A program made the translations under genes and the position numbers. 30,721 nt of DNA, from contig DBWC01000031.1 in assembly GCA_002308615.1 (NCBI GenBank), positions 1 to 30,721 of the forward strand, in the 5' to 3' direction. Below the pieces are notes generated by a model. That model worked only from the letters and a program-made list of their open reading frames with translations. It made no database searches and had not been told where the DNA came from. Position 1 is the first letter of the stretch. The number at the start of each line of letters is the position of its first letter. The DNA is from Clostridiales bacterium UBA1248. Lineage in GTDB: Bacteria > Bacillota > Clostridia > Oscillospirales > CAG-272. Positions 1-8,522 of the stretch are shown here, piece after piece.

Positions 1-66
1 GCGCGGCAAAGAAATTCCAAAATACTCCCTTATCACGCCGCGCCGAACAGGTCCGCCGTGCTGTTT
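1..66. other. Unassigned window edge downstream of hflC
   Basis: This short stretch follows the hflC stop codon on the minus strand. The minus strand stays open from a GTG at 36-34 to the window edge (V-I-R-E-Y-F-G-I-S-L-P-R), so it could be the start of a further gene. No clear ribosome site precedes that GTG, and no terminator hairpin is visible. I cannot assign it. Confidence 0.3.
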
Positions 67-969
67 TTATTCCGCTGAATTCGTAAGAGCCTTTGCTATG
101 GGGCTGTCGGCGCCTAAGATTATCGTCTTGTCTTTTCCGTTAAACGTCGTTTTCAGCGTTTCAAGCGCCAGCTGGAATTCGTAGAAATCGCGTTTGTCCT
201 CGGTGTTGTACGCTTCGGAGATTAGTCTCATATATTCCGCCTCGCCCTCCGCGCGTATCTGTTCCGCCTGAGCGTTCGCGTCGGAGAGGGAGATATTTAC
301 TGTTTTGTCGACTTCCGCTTTTATGTACGCGGCGTCGCGTTCGCCCTCGGCGGTGTATTTATCGGCTTCGCGCTTACGCTCGGAGATCATGCGCTCGTAT
401 ACGGACTCCTCGTTGCTTGCCGGAAGATCGAGCCTCTTTAGCTTTACGTCAACGACCTGTATGCCGTAAACGCCCGTCTTGCTCATGACCTCGGATTTTA
501 TCTCGTCGTATATCGCGTTTCTTTCCGCGCCCGGATTCATGTTGATTATATCGTCCTGATCGAGCACGCCCATTTTCGTTTTGAAAGCGTTGTACGTTAT
601 ATCGTACAGACGGCTTTCCGCTGCGCTGATCTGCGTAAGGCTCTGGAAGAATTTGAGAGGATCGTCTATCCGCCAGAGTATGTAGCTGTCCACGGTCATG
701 CTCTTTTTGTCAACGGTAAGCACCTCGGACGGCGGGATATCGTAGAAAAGCGTCTTTTTCGGGAACGTGCGGATGCTGTCTATAAACGGCACTTTAAAGT
801 AAAGTCCGGGTTCGTCCACGGTCCTTATTATCTTTGAAAATCTTGCCGTGCAGGCGTATTCATCCTCTTTTACCTCGTAAAAGCAGGACGGGAGAATAAA
901 CAGTATTATAAACAGAACGACTGATGCGATTATTACAGCAGCGGTTATTTTCTTTTTGTTGTCTTTCAT
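67..969 (-). CDS. hflC: HflC-like SPFH/prohibitin-domain membrane protein
   Basis: A 300-residue SPFH (band 7) protein. In characterised bacteria HflC forms a membrane complex with HflK that encloses and modulates the FtsH protease. The sequence shows a short charged N-terminus, one hydrophobic anchor at about residues 8-28, then an SPFH domain containing the 'EPGLYFKVPFIDS' signature. A charged helical region follows with 'ISERKREADKYTAEGERDA', typical of HflC. The ATG overlaps the hflK stop by 4 nt (ATGA) and has a GGAGGA ribosome site just upstream, so the two are translationally coupled. ftsH is not in the window. Stop is TAA at 69-67. The family call is secure; the split between HflC and HflK relies on gene order and the ERKREA motif. 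Confidence 0.88.
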   Translation of the reverse strand: MKDNKKKITAAVIIASVVLFIILFILPSCFYEVKEDEYACTARFSKIIRTVDEPGLYFKVPFIDSIRTFPKKTLFYDIPPSEVLTVDKKSMTVDSYILWRIDDPLKFFQSLTQISAAESRLYDITYNAFKTKMGVLDQDDIINMNPGAERNAIYDEIKSEVMSKTGVYGIQVVDVKLKRLDLPASNEESVYERMISERKREADKYTAEGERDAAYIKAEVDKTVNISLSDANAQAEQIRAEGEAEYMRLISEAYNTEDKRDFYEFQLALETLKTTFNGKDKTIILGADSPIAKALTNSAE

Positions 970-1910
970 TTCTGTTCCTCCTCTCCCGTAAACGTGTCGA
1001 CCGGCAGAAGCTTCTGCATGGAACCGTCGCCCGACGCGTCTATATAGACCTTGGTGCCGGGCAGAAACTGCTGCAGCGCCTCGTGGTACATCCTTATTTT
1101 CGTTGCCTCCGGGTTAAGCTGATACTGCTCGTACATAGCCTCGAACATGGCTATCTGCATTTTCGCCTCGTTTATCCTTTTCTGTTTGTCGTATTCGGCG
1201 TTTAAGGTTATGCTCTTGACCTCGGCTTCCATTTCAGGTATCTTTGACTCCTTGTAAGCCTGCGCCAGATTTATCGTCGCCTCCTTGCTCTGAAGTGCGG
1301 ACAAAACGGCTTTGTACGCTTCGTTTACCTCGTCCGTCGGCATCTCCGCGTCCTGGATCTTGACGTCCGTCAGCATAAGACCTATGTCGTACGCTTCAAG
1401 CTCTTTTGCGGTAAGATCTCTTATATCCTGCTGGATCGTGACTTTGCCGTCCGTCAGAACGCTGTCGACTCCGCTTGAGCCCACGACGTTTCTGATCTGG
1501 CTCTGAACGAGATTTTTAAGTATCTCCTCCGGATCCTTTGCGCTGAACAGATATTTTACCGGATCGGAGACTTTGTATTCAACGAAGAAATCCACGTTTA
1601 CGATATTCAGGTCTCCCGTTATCATCTTGCACTCGTTTTCGACAACGCGAACGACCGTTGCGTCGTTATCGTCGCTTCTGTAGCCTATTTCCAGCTTACG
1701 CAGTACGTTTACGTCAACTATATGCGCCTGCTGGATGAAAGGCAGCTTGAAATGTATGCCCGCGTCGGTTATGTCCGTCACCTTGCCGAACGTCGTTATT
1801 ACCGCCTGCTGCTTGTCGTCAACGGTGTAAAACGACGAACCCACGCAGACTCCGATTAAAACGACGACGGCGGCGATTATTATAATGACCGTCAGCGTTT
1901 TCTTTTTCAT
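966..1910 (-). CDS. hflK: HflK-like SPFH/prohibitin-domain membrane protein
   Basis: A 314-residue SPFH protein, first gene of a two-gene operon with hflC. It has a KKK start, a strongly hydrophobic anchor at about residues 5-27, and an SPFH domain beginning 'YTVDDKQQAVITTFGKV', with 'DAGIHFKLPFIQQ' as the family signature. A long helical segment near residues 200-265 probably mediates oligomerisation with HflC. The ATG at 1910 is chosen because GAGGAGG lies at 1920-1926. An in-frame upstream extension to 1970 would begin within the -35 box of the promoter and is rejected. The expected role is a membrane scaffold for FtsH proteolysis. That role is inferred from family membership only. Confidence 0.87.
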   Translation of the reverse strand: MKKKTLTVIIIIAAVVVLIGVCVGSSFYTVDDKQQAVITTFGKVTDITDAGIHFKLPFIQQAHIVDVNVLRKLEIGYRSDDNDATVVRVVENECKMITGDLNIVNVDFFVEYKVSDPVKYLFSAKDPEEILKNLVQSQIRNVVGSSGVDSVLTDGKVTIQQDIRDLTAKELEAYDIGLMLTDVKIQDAEMPTDEVNEAYKAVLSALQSKEATINLAQAYKESKIPEMEAEVKSITLNAEYDKQKRINEAKMQIAMFEAMYEQYQLNPEATKIRMYHEALQQFLPGTKVYIDASGDGSMQKLLPVDTFTGEEEQK

Positions 1911-1941
1911 ATCGGTTTTCCTCCTCGGTTTATTTTTAGTT

Positions 1942-1970
1942 ATTATACAGAAAAATACGGCGGCTGTCAA
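1942..1970 (-). promoter_or_regulatory. Sigma-A promoter of hflKC
   Basis: On the minus strand TTGACA (1970-1965) and TATAAT (1947-1942) are separated by exactly 17 bp, a perfect consensus promoter. It predicts transcription starting near 1935, about 25 nt before the hflK ATG. An AT-rich motif at 1987-2001 lies 16 bp beyond the -35 box and recurs near the V-ATPase promoter. Confidence 0.9.
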
Positions 1971-2056
1971 TAATTATAAAGGAACTTTAATAATTCTTAA
2001 TTTTTCTTAATAAATCGGGTTTGACGCGGCGATAATATCAAAAAAAGGACTTTTGC

Positions 2057-3049
2057 ATGGGTATTATAAAGCTAAAAAACAGAGTATGCGTCAGCGCCGT
2101 CGCATCCGTTTGCGGGAAAAAAGAATACGACGGCGCGTTCGGGGAGCTCTACGACGAATACAGTGAGGACGACACGTTCGGCAAAAAGACTTTTGAACAA
2201 GCGGAGGAGGAGATGCAGCGGCGGTGCTTTGCGCACGCGCTGAAAAAGGGCGGATTTGATTTATCTGATATAGACGCGATATTCGCGGGCGACCTTATGA
2301 ATCAGTGCACCGCGTCCTCGTACGGTCTGCTTGAATACGGCAGACAGTATTTCGGGCTTTTCGGAGCCTGCTCGACCATGGCGGAGGCGGTGCTGTTGTC
2401 CGCTCTTACGGTGGACGGCGGATATTTCAAGCGGTGCGCCGCGATAGTCAGCTCTCATAACTGCACGGCGGAGCGGCAGTTCCGTATGCCGATAGAGTAC
2501 GGCGGGCAGAGAACGCCGACGGCGCAGTGGACCGTTACCGGCTCCGGCTGCGCGATAATAGATACGGGAGTATACGGTATGTATGTAAAGGGAGTTTTGC
2601 CCGGCGTCCCGGTCGACCGCGGCGTATCAGACGCGGCGAATATGGGCGCGGCGATGGCTCCCGCCGCGGCTGATACGCTGAAGCGCTTTTTTGACGAAAG
2701 CGGCAGAAAACCGAATGATTTCGATCTGATCCTGACCGGAGATCTGGGAGGCGAGGGGCACGGACTTTTAACGGAGCTTTTGTCGTACGAGGGCTGTGAC
2801 TTAGGCGCCGATCATCTCGACTGCGGTATGCTTTTGTATAAACCGGAACAGGACGTTCACAGCGGAGGAAGCGGCTGCGGCTGCTCGGCGCTGGGTCTTG
2901 CCGTATATCTGTTTGAACGGTTTAAAAATAAGGAGATAAAAAACGCGCTTTTCGTCGGTACGGGCGCACTTATGAGCCCCATGGCGGTGGCTCAGGGACA
3001 CAGTATTCCCGGCATAGCGCATCTTATACACTTTTCATCGGAGGTCTGA
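2057..3049 (+). CDS. spoVAD: Stage V sporulation protein AD
   Basis: A 330-residue SpoVAD homolog, close to the usual length of about 338. SpoVAD is part of the SpoVA channel that moves dipicolinic acid into the developing spore and out during germination; the protein has a thiolase-like fold and binds DPA in Bacillus. Visible family features are 'FAGDLMNQCTASSYG', 'GLFGACSTMAE' with the Cys at the thiolase nucleophile position, 'QRTPTAQWTVTGSG', and the Gly-rich 'GGSGCGCSA' near the C-terminus. The ATG at 2057 follows an AAAGGA ribosome site. spoVAE starts immediately downstream. No sigma-A promoter was found upstream, as expected for a forespore gene. No spoVAC copy lies next to it. Confidence 0.93.
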   Translation: MGIIKLKNRVCVSAVASVCGKKEYDGAFGELYDEYSEDDTFGKKTFEQAEEEMQRRCFAHALKKGGFDLSDIDAIFAGDLMNQCTASSYGLLEYGRQYFGLFGACSTMAEAVLLSALTVDGGYFKRCAAIVSSHNCTAERQFRMPIEYGGQRTPTAQWTVTGSGCAIIDTGVYGMYVKGVLPGVPVDRGVSDAANMGAAMAPAAADTLKRFFDESGRKPNDFDLILTGDLGGEGHGLLTELLSYEGCDLGADHLDCGMLLYKPEQDVHSGGSGCGCSALGLAVYLFERFKNKEIKNALFVGTGALMSPMAVAQGHSIPGIAHLIHFSSEV

Positions 3050-3050
3050 T

Positions 3051-3419
3051 ATGGAGATATTCGTTCGTTATCTGCTCGTATTTCTGTTCGGCGGATTTTT
3101 ATGTTTGCCGGCGCAGCTTCTTATCTGCAAAACAAGGCTCACGCCCGCGAGGATACTGACGGGATACGTCGTAGCCGGCGTCGTGCTGGGAGCCGTCGGC
3201 GTTTATAAGCCTCTGACAAACTGGTTTCATTCCGGCGCGAGAGTGCCTTTGACCGGCTTCGGCGCCGCGCTTGCCGCCGGCGTAAAGGAGGCGGTCGACG
3301 AAAAGGGCCTGCTCGGCGCATTTACCGGCGGCGTATCCGCCATGGCGGCGGGTCTTACCGCGGCTATGATGCTGTCGCTTATCTGCGCGCTCGTTTTCAG
3401 AAGCAAGAGGATAGAATGA
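3051..3419 (+). CDS. spoVAE: Stage V sporulation protein AE
   Basis: A 122-residue integral membrane protein matching SpoVAE (the AEb type), normally about 115-125 residues. It has hydrophobic segments near residues 5-25, 36-53, 65-80 and 93-115, and the characteristic 'GARVPLTGFG' loop. The ATG lies 1 nt after the spoVAD stop, with a GGAGG site inside the end of spoVAD, so translation is coupled. The role is as a membrane partner of SpoVAC/SpoVAD in dipicolinate transport. No terminator is visible after it, although the next gene has its own strong promoter. Confidence 0.9.
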   Translation: MEIFVRYLLVFLFGGFLCLPAQLLICKTRLTPARILTGYVVAGVVLGAVGVYKPLTNWFHSGARVPLTGFGAALAAGVKEAVDEKGLLGAFTGGVSAMAAGLTAAMMLSLICALVFRSKRIE

Positions 3420-3489
3420 TTTTCCAAAACTGTGAATAAAAGCGGGCGATATTTTTCGTTTTTCTACTCAATTTGTTTAAATAAAGCTG

Positions 3490-3518
3490 TTGACATTTAA
3501 ACAAAGCGGTGAGATAAT
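3490..3518 (+). promoter_or_regulatory. Sigma-A promoter of the dockerin/DUF4358-like gene
   Basis: TTGACA (3490-3495), a 17-bp spacer, and GATAAT (3513-3518). The predicted start near 3525 rules out translation from upstream in-frame codons and supports the ATG at 3544. Confidence 0.82.
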
Positions 3519-3543
3519 AAAAGAAAAAACGGAGAATAAAAAA

Positions 3544-4359
3544 ATGAAACGGATAATTGCTTTGGTGATATGCGCGGTAATGCTTTTTGCCGTTACGGCG
3601 CACGCGGATACGGCTGCAAGCTTTCAGATCGCCGGAGACGTCAATATGGACGCGGAGACCGACAACAAGGATATAGCCGTGCTGTTCAGATACGTGAGCG
3701 GCGCGCACGTCTGCATAGACGAAACGGCGGCGAACTGCAACGGCGACGAGGAGATAAACAACAAAGACGTTGCGCAGCTTTTCAGATATCTGTCCCGTTC
3801 AGCCGGAACGACGATCAAATACGGCAAAGACGACAGGTATCTTGCGGAAGCCAACATAATCATAACGTACGTCACAGCCGATATTTACGCGGATGCGGAA
3901 ACGGCTGAAAAAGAAGGCTGCAAGCTCGCCGGAAACGACAAGCTTTCGGCGTTCTTCTCCGAGACCACGGAGTTTGACCCGGAGACGTGGGACGTGCTCG
4001 CTCCCAAGGCGTTTGAATACGTTTCGGAATACGTCATAAGAAGAGCGCAGGGACAGTATATAGAGGAAGTAACGGTATTAAAGCTCACGGAACGCAAGGG
4101 CGCGGGACCCGTTAAAGCAATGGCGGAATACCGCTGCGAAAAGCAGAAAAACAATCAGGATTATAAGCTTTACGACGATGAAAACAAGAGAAATGAAAAA
4201 ATGATAGGAACCGGCGTTGTCGCGCTTATAAACAATTACGTCGTATATCTCTGCACGGAGCATACAGCGGCAAGCCTCGCAAGAGCGAACAACTATATTT
4301 TAAGCAACCCGGACTGCTCCGCGTATGAGGTCTATAAGGCTATCGTGACAGAGGAATAA
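3544..4359 (+). CDS. Secreted protein with N-terminal dockerin and DUF4358-like domain
   Basis: A 271-residue predicted exported protein. Residues 1-21 form a signal peptide (basic MKR start, hydrophobic core, A-H-A-D end). Residues 29-86 hold two related EF-hand-like calcium loops, 'GDVNMDAETDNKD' and 'NCNGDEEINNKD', each followed by a helix ending in 'LFRY', which is the type I dockerin pattern. Residues 150-255 resemble the small Firmicute domain DUF4358: the 'VTVLKLTER' strand, a charged helix, and 'NNYVVYLCTEH'. Dockerins bind cohesin modules on scaffoldins or the cell surface. A dockerin directly after the signal peptide is less common than a C-terminal one. ATG 3544 is chosen for GGAG at 3533-3536 and for the promoter position. 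The DUF4358 call is by eye. Confidence 0.78.
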   Translation: MKRIIALVICAVMLFAVTAHADTAASFQIAGDVNMDAETDNKDIAVLFRYVSGAHVCIDETAANCNGDEEINNKDVAQLFRYLSRSAGTTIKYGKDDRYLAEANIIITYVTADIYADAETAEKEGCKLAGNDKLSAFFSETTEFDPETWDVLAPKAFEYVSEYVIRRAQGQYIEEVTVLKLTERKGAGPVKAMAEYRCEKQKNNQDYKLYDDENKRNEKMIGTGVVALINNYVVYLCTEHTAASLARANNYILSNPDCSAYEVYKAIVTEE

Positions 4360-4370
4360 AAGGATAAAAA

Positions 4371-4389
4371 AACCGCCTGCGCGGCGGTT
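4371..4389. terminator. Bidirectional intrinsic terminator
   Basis: A 7-bp GC-rich stem AACCGCC/GGCGGTT with a 5-nt loop, flanked by an A run on the left and a T run on the right. It serves both the dockerin gene (+) and the V-ATPase operon (-), which converge here. Confidence 0.9.
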
Positions 4390-4392
4390 TTT

Positions 4393-5016
4393 TTATCTTG
4401 AATTTATAACGTCCTTTACCTTCATCAGCCTTGTTATGTTCTGCCGCTCGTTGTCTTCAAGCTTCATTGTGATGAACTTGATGTTGCGCTCCATTTCCGG
4501 TATCATAACGTGCTCGAGCGCGTTTACGCGGCGGCGCGTTTTTTCTATTTCGGACGCCAACATATCGCAGGTCTTTTCACATTCGGCAAGCTGAAGCAGG
4601 ATCGGAAACAGCTTCGTCATCGTAATCGTCGCGGCGTCAAGCTCGTACGACGTGTCGGCAAAGCCGTAGGGCAGAGAAGCGGCAAGACTGCCGTCGGAGC
4701 GGAGCGTCGGCACCTGCACGCTCATGATATTGTTTGATCCGCCGACAACGCCTATCTCTCCGGCGGGCAGAAGCAGAGCTTCACCGAGCTCCTTTTCACC
4801 CATTACGGACGACGCGGCTGAAAACTGCAGAGCCGCCTCGGCAAGCCCGGCTTCGACCTTGGCGCGCAGCTCTCTGTTTCGCCGTATCTGCTCCATGAAC
4901 TGCTTTGTCATTCCGTTCTGCTTGTCCTTTAAGAGCTTGTGTCCGCGCGCGGCGGTCTTCAACCGCCTTTTAAGACGCGTAAGCTCCATTCTTGTAGGAT
5001 TTATCTGTTTTGCCAT
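4393..5016 (-). CDS. ntpD: V-type ATP synthase subunit D (central stalk)
   Basis: A 207-residue subunit D, the coiled-coil rotor shaft of V/A-type ATPases, equivalent to F-type gamma. The start 'INPTRMELTRLKRRL' is the standard N-terminal signature. A long amphipathic helix to about residue 65 and a second from about 135 to 200 form the antiparallel coiled coil, with 'TRRRVNALEHVMIPE' as the conserved C-terminal motif. It is the last gene of the operon, 3 nt after ntpB. An AGGA site overlaps the end of ntpB, and the stop lies beside the terminator. Confidence 0.93.
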   Translation of the reverse strand: MAKQINPTRMELTRLKRRLKTAARGHKLLKDKQNGMTKQFMEQIRRNRELRAKVEAGLAEAALQFSAASSVMGEKELGEALLLPAGEIGVVGGSNNIMSVQVPTLRSDGSLAASLPYGFADTSYELDAATITMTKLFPILLQLAECEKTCDMLASEIEKTRRRVNALEHVMIPEMERNIKFITMKLEDNERQNITRLMKVKDVINSR

Positions 5017-5019
5017 AGC

Positions 5020-6402
5020 TTATTCCTTATCGGTTTTCGGAAGATATTTTTCAATATATTCCTCTTTGATACGTTTCAGCTCCGTTCTCGGAAGCATGGA
5101 GAGCAGCTCCCAGCCGACAGTCAGCGTTTCCTCAATGGATCTGTCCGTGTAATAACCCTGAGATACGTATTTTTTCTCAAATTCCTCGGCGAATTTCGCG
5201 TAGATCCTGTCTACCTCGGATAAAGCCGATTCGCCCAAGATCGTCGAAAGCTCGCGCGCGTCCTTGCCTCTCGCGTACGCGGCGAAAAGCTGGTTCATGT
5301 TGCCAGAGTGATCTTCTCTCGTTCTTCCGACGCCGATACCTTTGTTTTTGAGACGCGAAAGCGACGGTAAAACGTCGATAGGCGGCTGAACGCCCTTTCT
5401 GTAAAGCTCACGCGAAAGTATTATCTGACCCTCGGTTATATATCCGGTAAGGTCCGGTATCGGATGAGTTTTATCGTCCTCCGGCATGGTAAGTATCGGT
5501 ATCTGAGTTATGGAACCGGGCTTGCCTTTTATTTTGCCGGCTCTTTCGTACATCGTCGCTAAGTCGGTATATAAATATCCGGGATAGCCGCGTCTGCCGG
5601 GGACCTCTTTTCTTGCGGCGGATATCTCACGCAATGACTCCGCGTAGTTTGTTATATCGCTCATAATTACGAGAACGTGCATACCGAGCTCGTATGCCAA
5701 ATACTCCGCGCAGGTTATCGCCATACGCGGCGTGGAGATACGCTCGACAGCCGGGTCGTTTGCGAGGTTTATAAACATAACGGAGCGGTCTATCGCGCCC
5801 GTTCTTCTGAAATCCTGTATAAAGAATTCGGATTCTTCAAACGTGATACCGATAGCGGCGAAGACGACGGCGAATTTGTCGTCCGTTCCGCGCACCTTCG
5901 ACTGACGCGCGATCTGCGCGGCAAGCTCCGCGTGGGGAAGACCCGAGCCGGAGAACACCGGCAGCTTCTGACCTCTTACGAGCGTGTTAAGACCGTCTAT
6001 CGCGGAAACGCCCGTCTGTATGAACTCGGACGGGAAGTCTCTCGCCGCCGGATTCATCGGCAGACCGTTTATATCCATGTATTTTTCGGCGATTATTTTG
6101 TCGCCGCCGTCGATAGGCTCGCCCATACCGTCGAAAACTCTGCCGAGCATATCGGCGGAAACTCCGAGTTGAACGCCGTGACCGAGCAGCTTTGCGCGCG
6201 CGTCGGATATTTTAAGTCCCTCGGACGGCTCGAAAAGCTGTACGAGCGCTTTGTCGCGGTTGACCTCGAGTATTTTGCCGTATCTTACGTCGCCGCTCGC
6301 CTGTTTTATCTGTACGAGCTCGTCGTACGTCGCGCCGTCGACGTTTTCTATGAGCATCAGAGGTCCTACGACCTCTTTTATGGTCTTATATTCCTTATTC
6401 AT
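5020..6402 (-). CDS. ntpB: V-type ATP synthase subunit B
   Basis: A 460-residue non-catalytic subunit of the A3B3 head. It has an N-terminal beta-barrel, then a degenerate nucleotide-binding loop 'FSGSGLPHAELAAQIARQ' in place of the P-loop, and 'GSITQIPILTMPEDDKTHPIPDLTGYITEGQI', characteristic of B subunits (quoted discontinuously in function: the first half is the hinge, the second the switch). The ATG at 6402 is 9 nt after GGAGGAGG; a TTG two codons upstream is less likely. It overlaps the end of ntpA by 8 nt. Length matches the family. Confidence 0.96.
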   Translation of the reverse strand: MNKEYKTIKEVVGPLMLIENVDGATYDELVQIKQASGDVRYGKILEVNRDKALVQLFEPSEGLKISDARAKLLGHGVQLGVSADMLGRVFDGMGEPIDGGDKIIAEKYMDINGLPMNPAARDFPSEFIQTGVSAIDGLNTLVRGQKLPVFSGSGLPHAELAAQIARQSKVRGTDDKFAVVFAAIGITFEESEFFIQDFRRTGAIDRSVMFINLANDPAVERISTPRMAITCAEYLAYELGMHVLVIMSDITNYAESLREISAARKEVPGRRGYPGYLYTDLATMYERAGKIKGKPGSITQIPILTMPEDDKTHPIPDLTGYITEGQIILSRELYRKGVQPPIDVLPSLSRLKNKGIGVGRTREDHSGNMNQLFAAYARGKDARELSTILGESALSEVDRIYAKFAEEFEKKYVSQGYYTDRSIEETLTVGWELLSMLPRTELKRIKEEYIEKYLPKTDKE

Positions 6403-8182
6403 CTGCAACGGCCTCCTCCATAAGCGCGGTGTACTGTGCGTCGCAGTCGTTCGCTATTCCCGCAAACGTTTCCTCACGAACAGCCTCTTCCGTAAATTTC
6501 ATACGGGCTATTTTTTCGCAAACCGGCATTTTTTCTATTTTCTCAAACGGAACGCCGACGGCAAGCGCGTTTTTGCCCGTCTCGTACCACGCGTGTATGA
6601 TGCCGAGCATGAGATACATCTTACGCGGCGTCGTGAACGCGTCAGTCGGATCGTAAGCGTCCTGCTGCAGATAGTCCTCGCGTATCATCTGAGACGCCGC
6701 AAGCGTCAGTCTGTCGTTTGCGCTGAGCGAATCTATACCGACAAGCTGTACTATCTCGTTGAGCTCCGCTTCTTCCTGGAGCATCGCCTTTGTTTTGGCG
6801 ACAAGCTCCGGCCATTCCGGAGATATCGTTTTTACGTAATGATCGCGCATTTTCGGCTCGTATAACGAATAGCTCTTTAACCAGTCTATCGCGGGGAAGT
6901 GACGCTTGTACGCAAGCTCGGACGAAAGTCCCCAGAATACCTTTACTATACGCAAAGTCGCCTGGGATACGGGTTCTGACGTGTCGCCTCCGGGAGGAGA
7001 TACGGCGCCTATAGCCGTGACGGCGCCGAAACGCTCGTCCGATCCGAGGCATTTTACGTATCCGGCTCTTTCGTAGAATTCCGCCAGACGCGAGGACAGG
7101 TAAGCGGGATAGCCTTCTTCACCGGGCATCTCTTCAAGACGTCCGGACATCTCACGCAGAGCCTCCGCCCAGCGCGACGTGGAGTCGGCTATTATCGCGA
7201 CTCTGTAGCCCATATCGCGGAAATATTCCGCTATCGTTATACCGGTGTATATAGACGCCTCACGCGCCGCGACCGGCATATCGGACGTGTTTGCTATAAG
7301 TACGGTACGCTTCATCAAAGACAGCCCCGTCTTCGGGTCGATTATCTCCGGGAATTCGTTCATAACGTCCGTCATCTCGTTGCCGCGCTCTCCGCAGCCG
7401 ATATATATGACTATATCCGCGTCCGCCCATTTTGCGATCTGGTGCTGAACGACGGTCTTGCCGGAGCCGAACGGACCGGGAACGGCCGCAACGCCGCCTA
7501 TCGCTATCGGAAACAGCGTATCCACGTTTCTCTGACCCGTGACCATCGGCTCGGACGGCGAGAATTTCTCTTTGCAGGGTCTTCCGCGTCTTACCGGCCA
7601 GTACTGTATCATGTTGAGCGGCTTTTCTGTACCGTCTTCTTTTTTGAGCGTTGCCACCGTGTCGGCTACCGTGAACTCGCCTTCTTTTATGTCAGTTATG
7701 ACGCCTTTTTCATAAGGCGGGATCATTATTTTGTGAAGCACCGCTTCCGTTTCCTGCACAGTTCCTATAACGTCGCCGCCGACTACGGCGTCGCCGACTT
7801 TTGCGGTCGGCTTGAAATACCATTTTTTCTCTCTGTTAAGAGACGGAACGGAGGCTCCGCGCTGTATCCTGTCTCCGTGGAGCGCGTACAGCGCGTCGAG
7901 CGGACGTTCTATACCGTCGAACATGGCTTCCACCATGCCCGGACCGAGTTCTGCGGAAAGCGGCATATTCGTTAGATACACGGGCGCGCCCGAGCCTATG
8001 CCCGCGGTGTCCTCGTAGACCTGAACGGACGCAACGTCTCCGCGCAGCTCTATTATCTCTCCTATCAGGCGCTTCTCACCTACGCGTACGACGTCGTACA
8101 TATGAACGTCCGACATACCGGACGCGGTTATAAGAGGACCCGATACTTTTATGACTTTTCCTGTTTTTTCTGTATTTTCCAT
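6395..8182 (-). CDS. ntpA: V-type ATP synthase catalytic subunit A
   Basis: A 595-residue catalytic subunit that hydrolyses or makes ATP in the A3B3 head. It has an intact P-loop 'GPFGSGKTV', a Walker B region around 'DIVIYIGCGERGNEM', and 'AIIADSTSRWAEALRE', all typical of subunit A. The non-homologous insert of about 90 residues that separates A from F-type beta lies after the N-terminal barrel. The ATG at 8182 is preferred; a GTG immediately upstream is possible. An upstream extension to 8245 is rejected because it would overlap ntpF, and an AAAGG site lies just before 8182. The neighbours are ntpF upstream and ntpB, which overlaps its stop. Confidence 0.96.
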   Translation of the reverse strand: MENTEKTGKVIKVSGPLITASGMSDVHMYDVVRVGEKRLIGEIIELRGDVASVQVYEDTAGIGSGAPVYLTNMPLSAELGPGMVEAMFDGIERPLDALYALHGDRIQRGASVPSLNREKKWYFKPTAKVGDAVVGGDVIGTVQETEAVLHKIMIPPYEKGVITDIKEGEFTVADTVATLKKEDGTEKPLNMIQYWPVRRGRPCKEKFSPSEPMVTGQRNVDTLFPIAIGGVAAVPGPFGSGKTVVQHQIAKWADADIVIYIGCGERGNEMTDVMNEFPEIIDPKTGLSLMKRTVLIANTSDMPVAAREASIYTGITIAEYFRDMGYRVAIIADSTSRWAEALREMSGRLEEMPGEEGYPAYLSSRLAEFYERAGYVKCLGSDERFGAVTAIGAVSPPGGDTSEPVSQATLRIVKVFWGLSSELAYKRHFPAIDWLKSYSLYEPKMRDHYVKTISPEWPELVAKTKAMLQEEAELNEIVQLVGIDSLSANDRLTLAASQMIREDYLQQDAYDPTDAFTTPRKMYLMLGIIHAWYETGKNALAVGVPFEKIEKMPVCEKIARMKFTEEAVREETFAGIANDCDAQYTALMEEAVADE

Positions 8183-8201
8183 CACGTAAAGCCTTTCATT
8201 T

Positions 8202-8522
8202 TTATATAAGGTCGCTGCCGATGGCTTTTTTGATATTCGCGGCAATGCGCTCCCTTGAATACGTTCCGTCGGAGGTGTCGTCCGGAACGGGTATTATTAT
8301 CGGATACGGGTCGGTCAGATATTTTTTGACCGCCTCCTCACAGCTTTTGTATATTGCCTCGGTTATGAATATTATTCCGTAACCGTCGTTATACAGCTTT
8401 GCTATAAGCTTCTGCGGTGATAATTCGGCCGACGGTTCGAATACCGCGACACCCGCAGCGCCGTACAGCGCCGCAACGGATTTCGGACCTATTACCGCGG
8501 CTTTGAGTTTCTTTTCTGTCAC
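8202..8522 (-). CDS. ntpF: V-type ATP synthase subunit F
   Basis: A 106-residue subunit F, the small Rossmann-like central-stalk protein that binds subunit D. It shows 'KAAVIGPKSVAALYGAAGV' at the N-terminus, 'GIIFITEAIYKSC' in the middle and 'YPIIIPVPDD' near residue 75, matching the family. The start is GTG and overlaps the ntpC stop by 4 nt (GTGA), behind a GGAGG site. Confidence 0.92.
   Translation of the reverse strand: MTEKKLKAAVIGPKSVAALYGAAGVAVFEPSAELSPQKLIAKLYNDGYGIIFITEAIYKSCEEAVKKYLTDPYPIIIPVPDDTSDGTYSRERIAANIKKAIGSDLI

Noticed and set aside
2011..2037. Forespore (sigma-G) promoter before spoVAD
   Set aside because: GATAATA resembles a sigma-G -10, but the -35 match is poor, so it stays unlisted.
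5677..6423. Long plus-strand open frame opposite ntpB
   Set aside because: It is the antisense shadow of the well-supported ntpB gene and has no recognisable domain or ribosome site.
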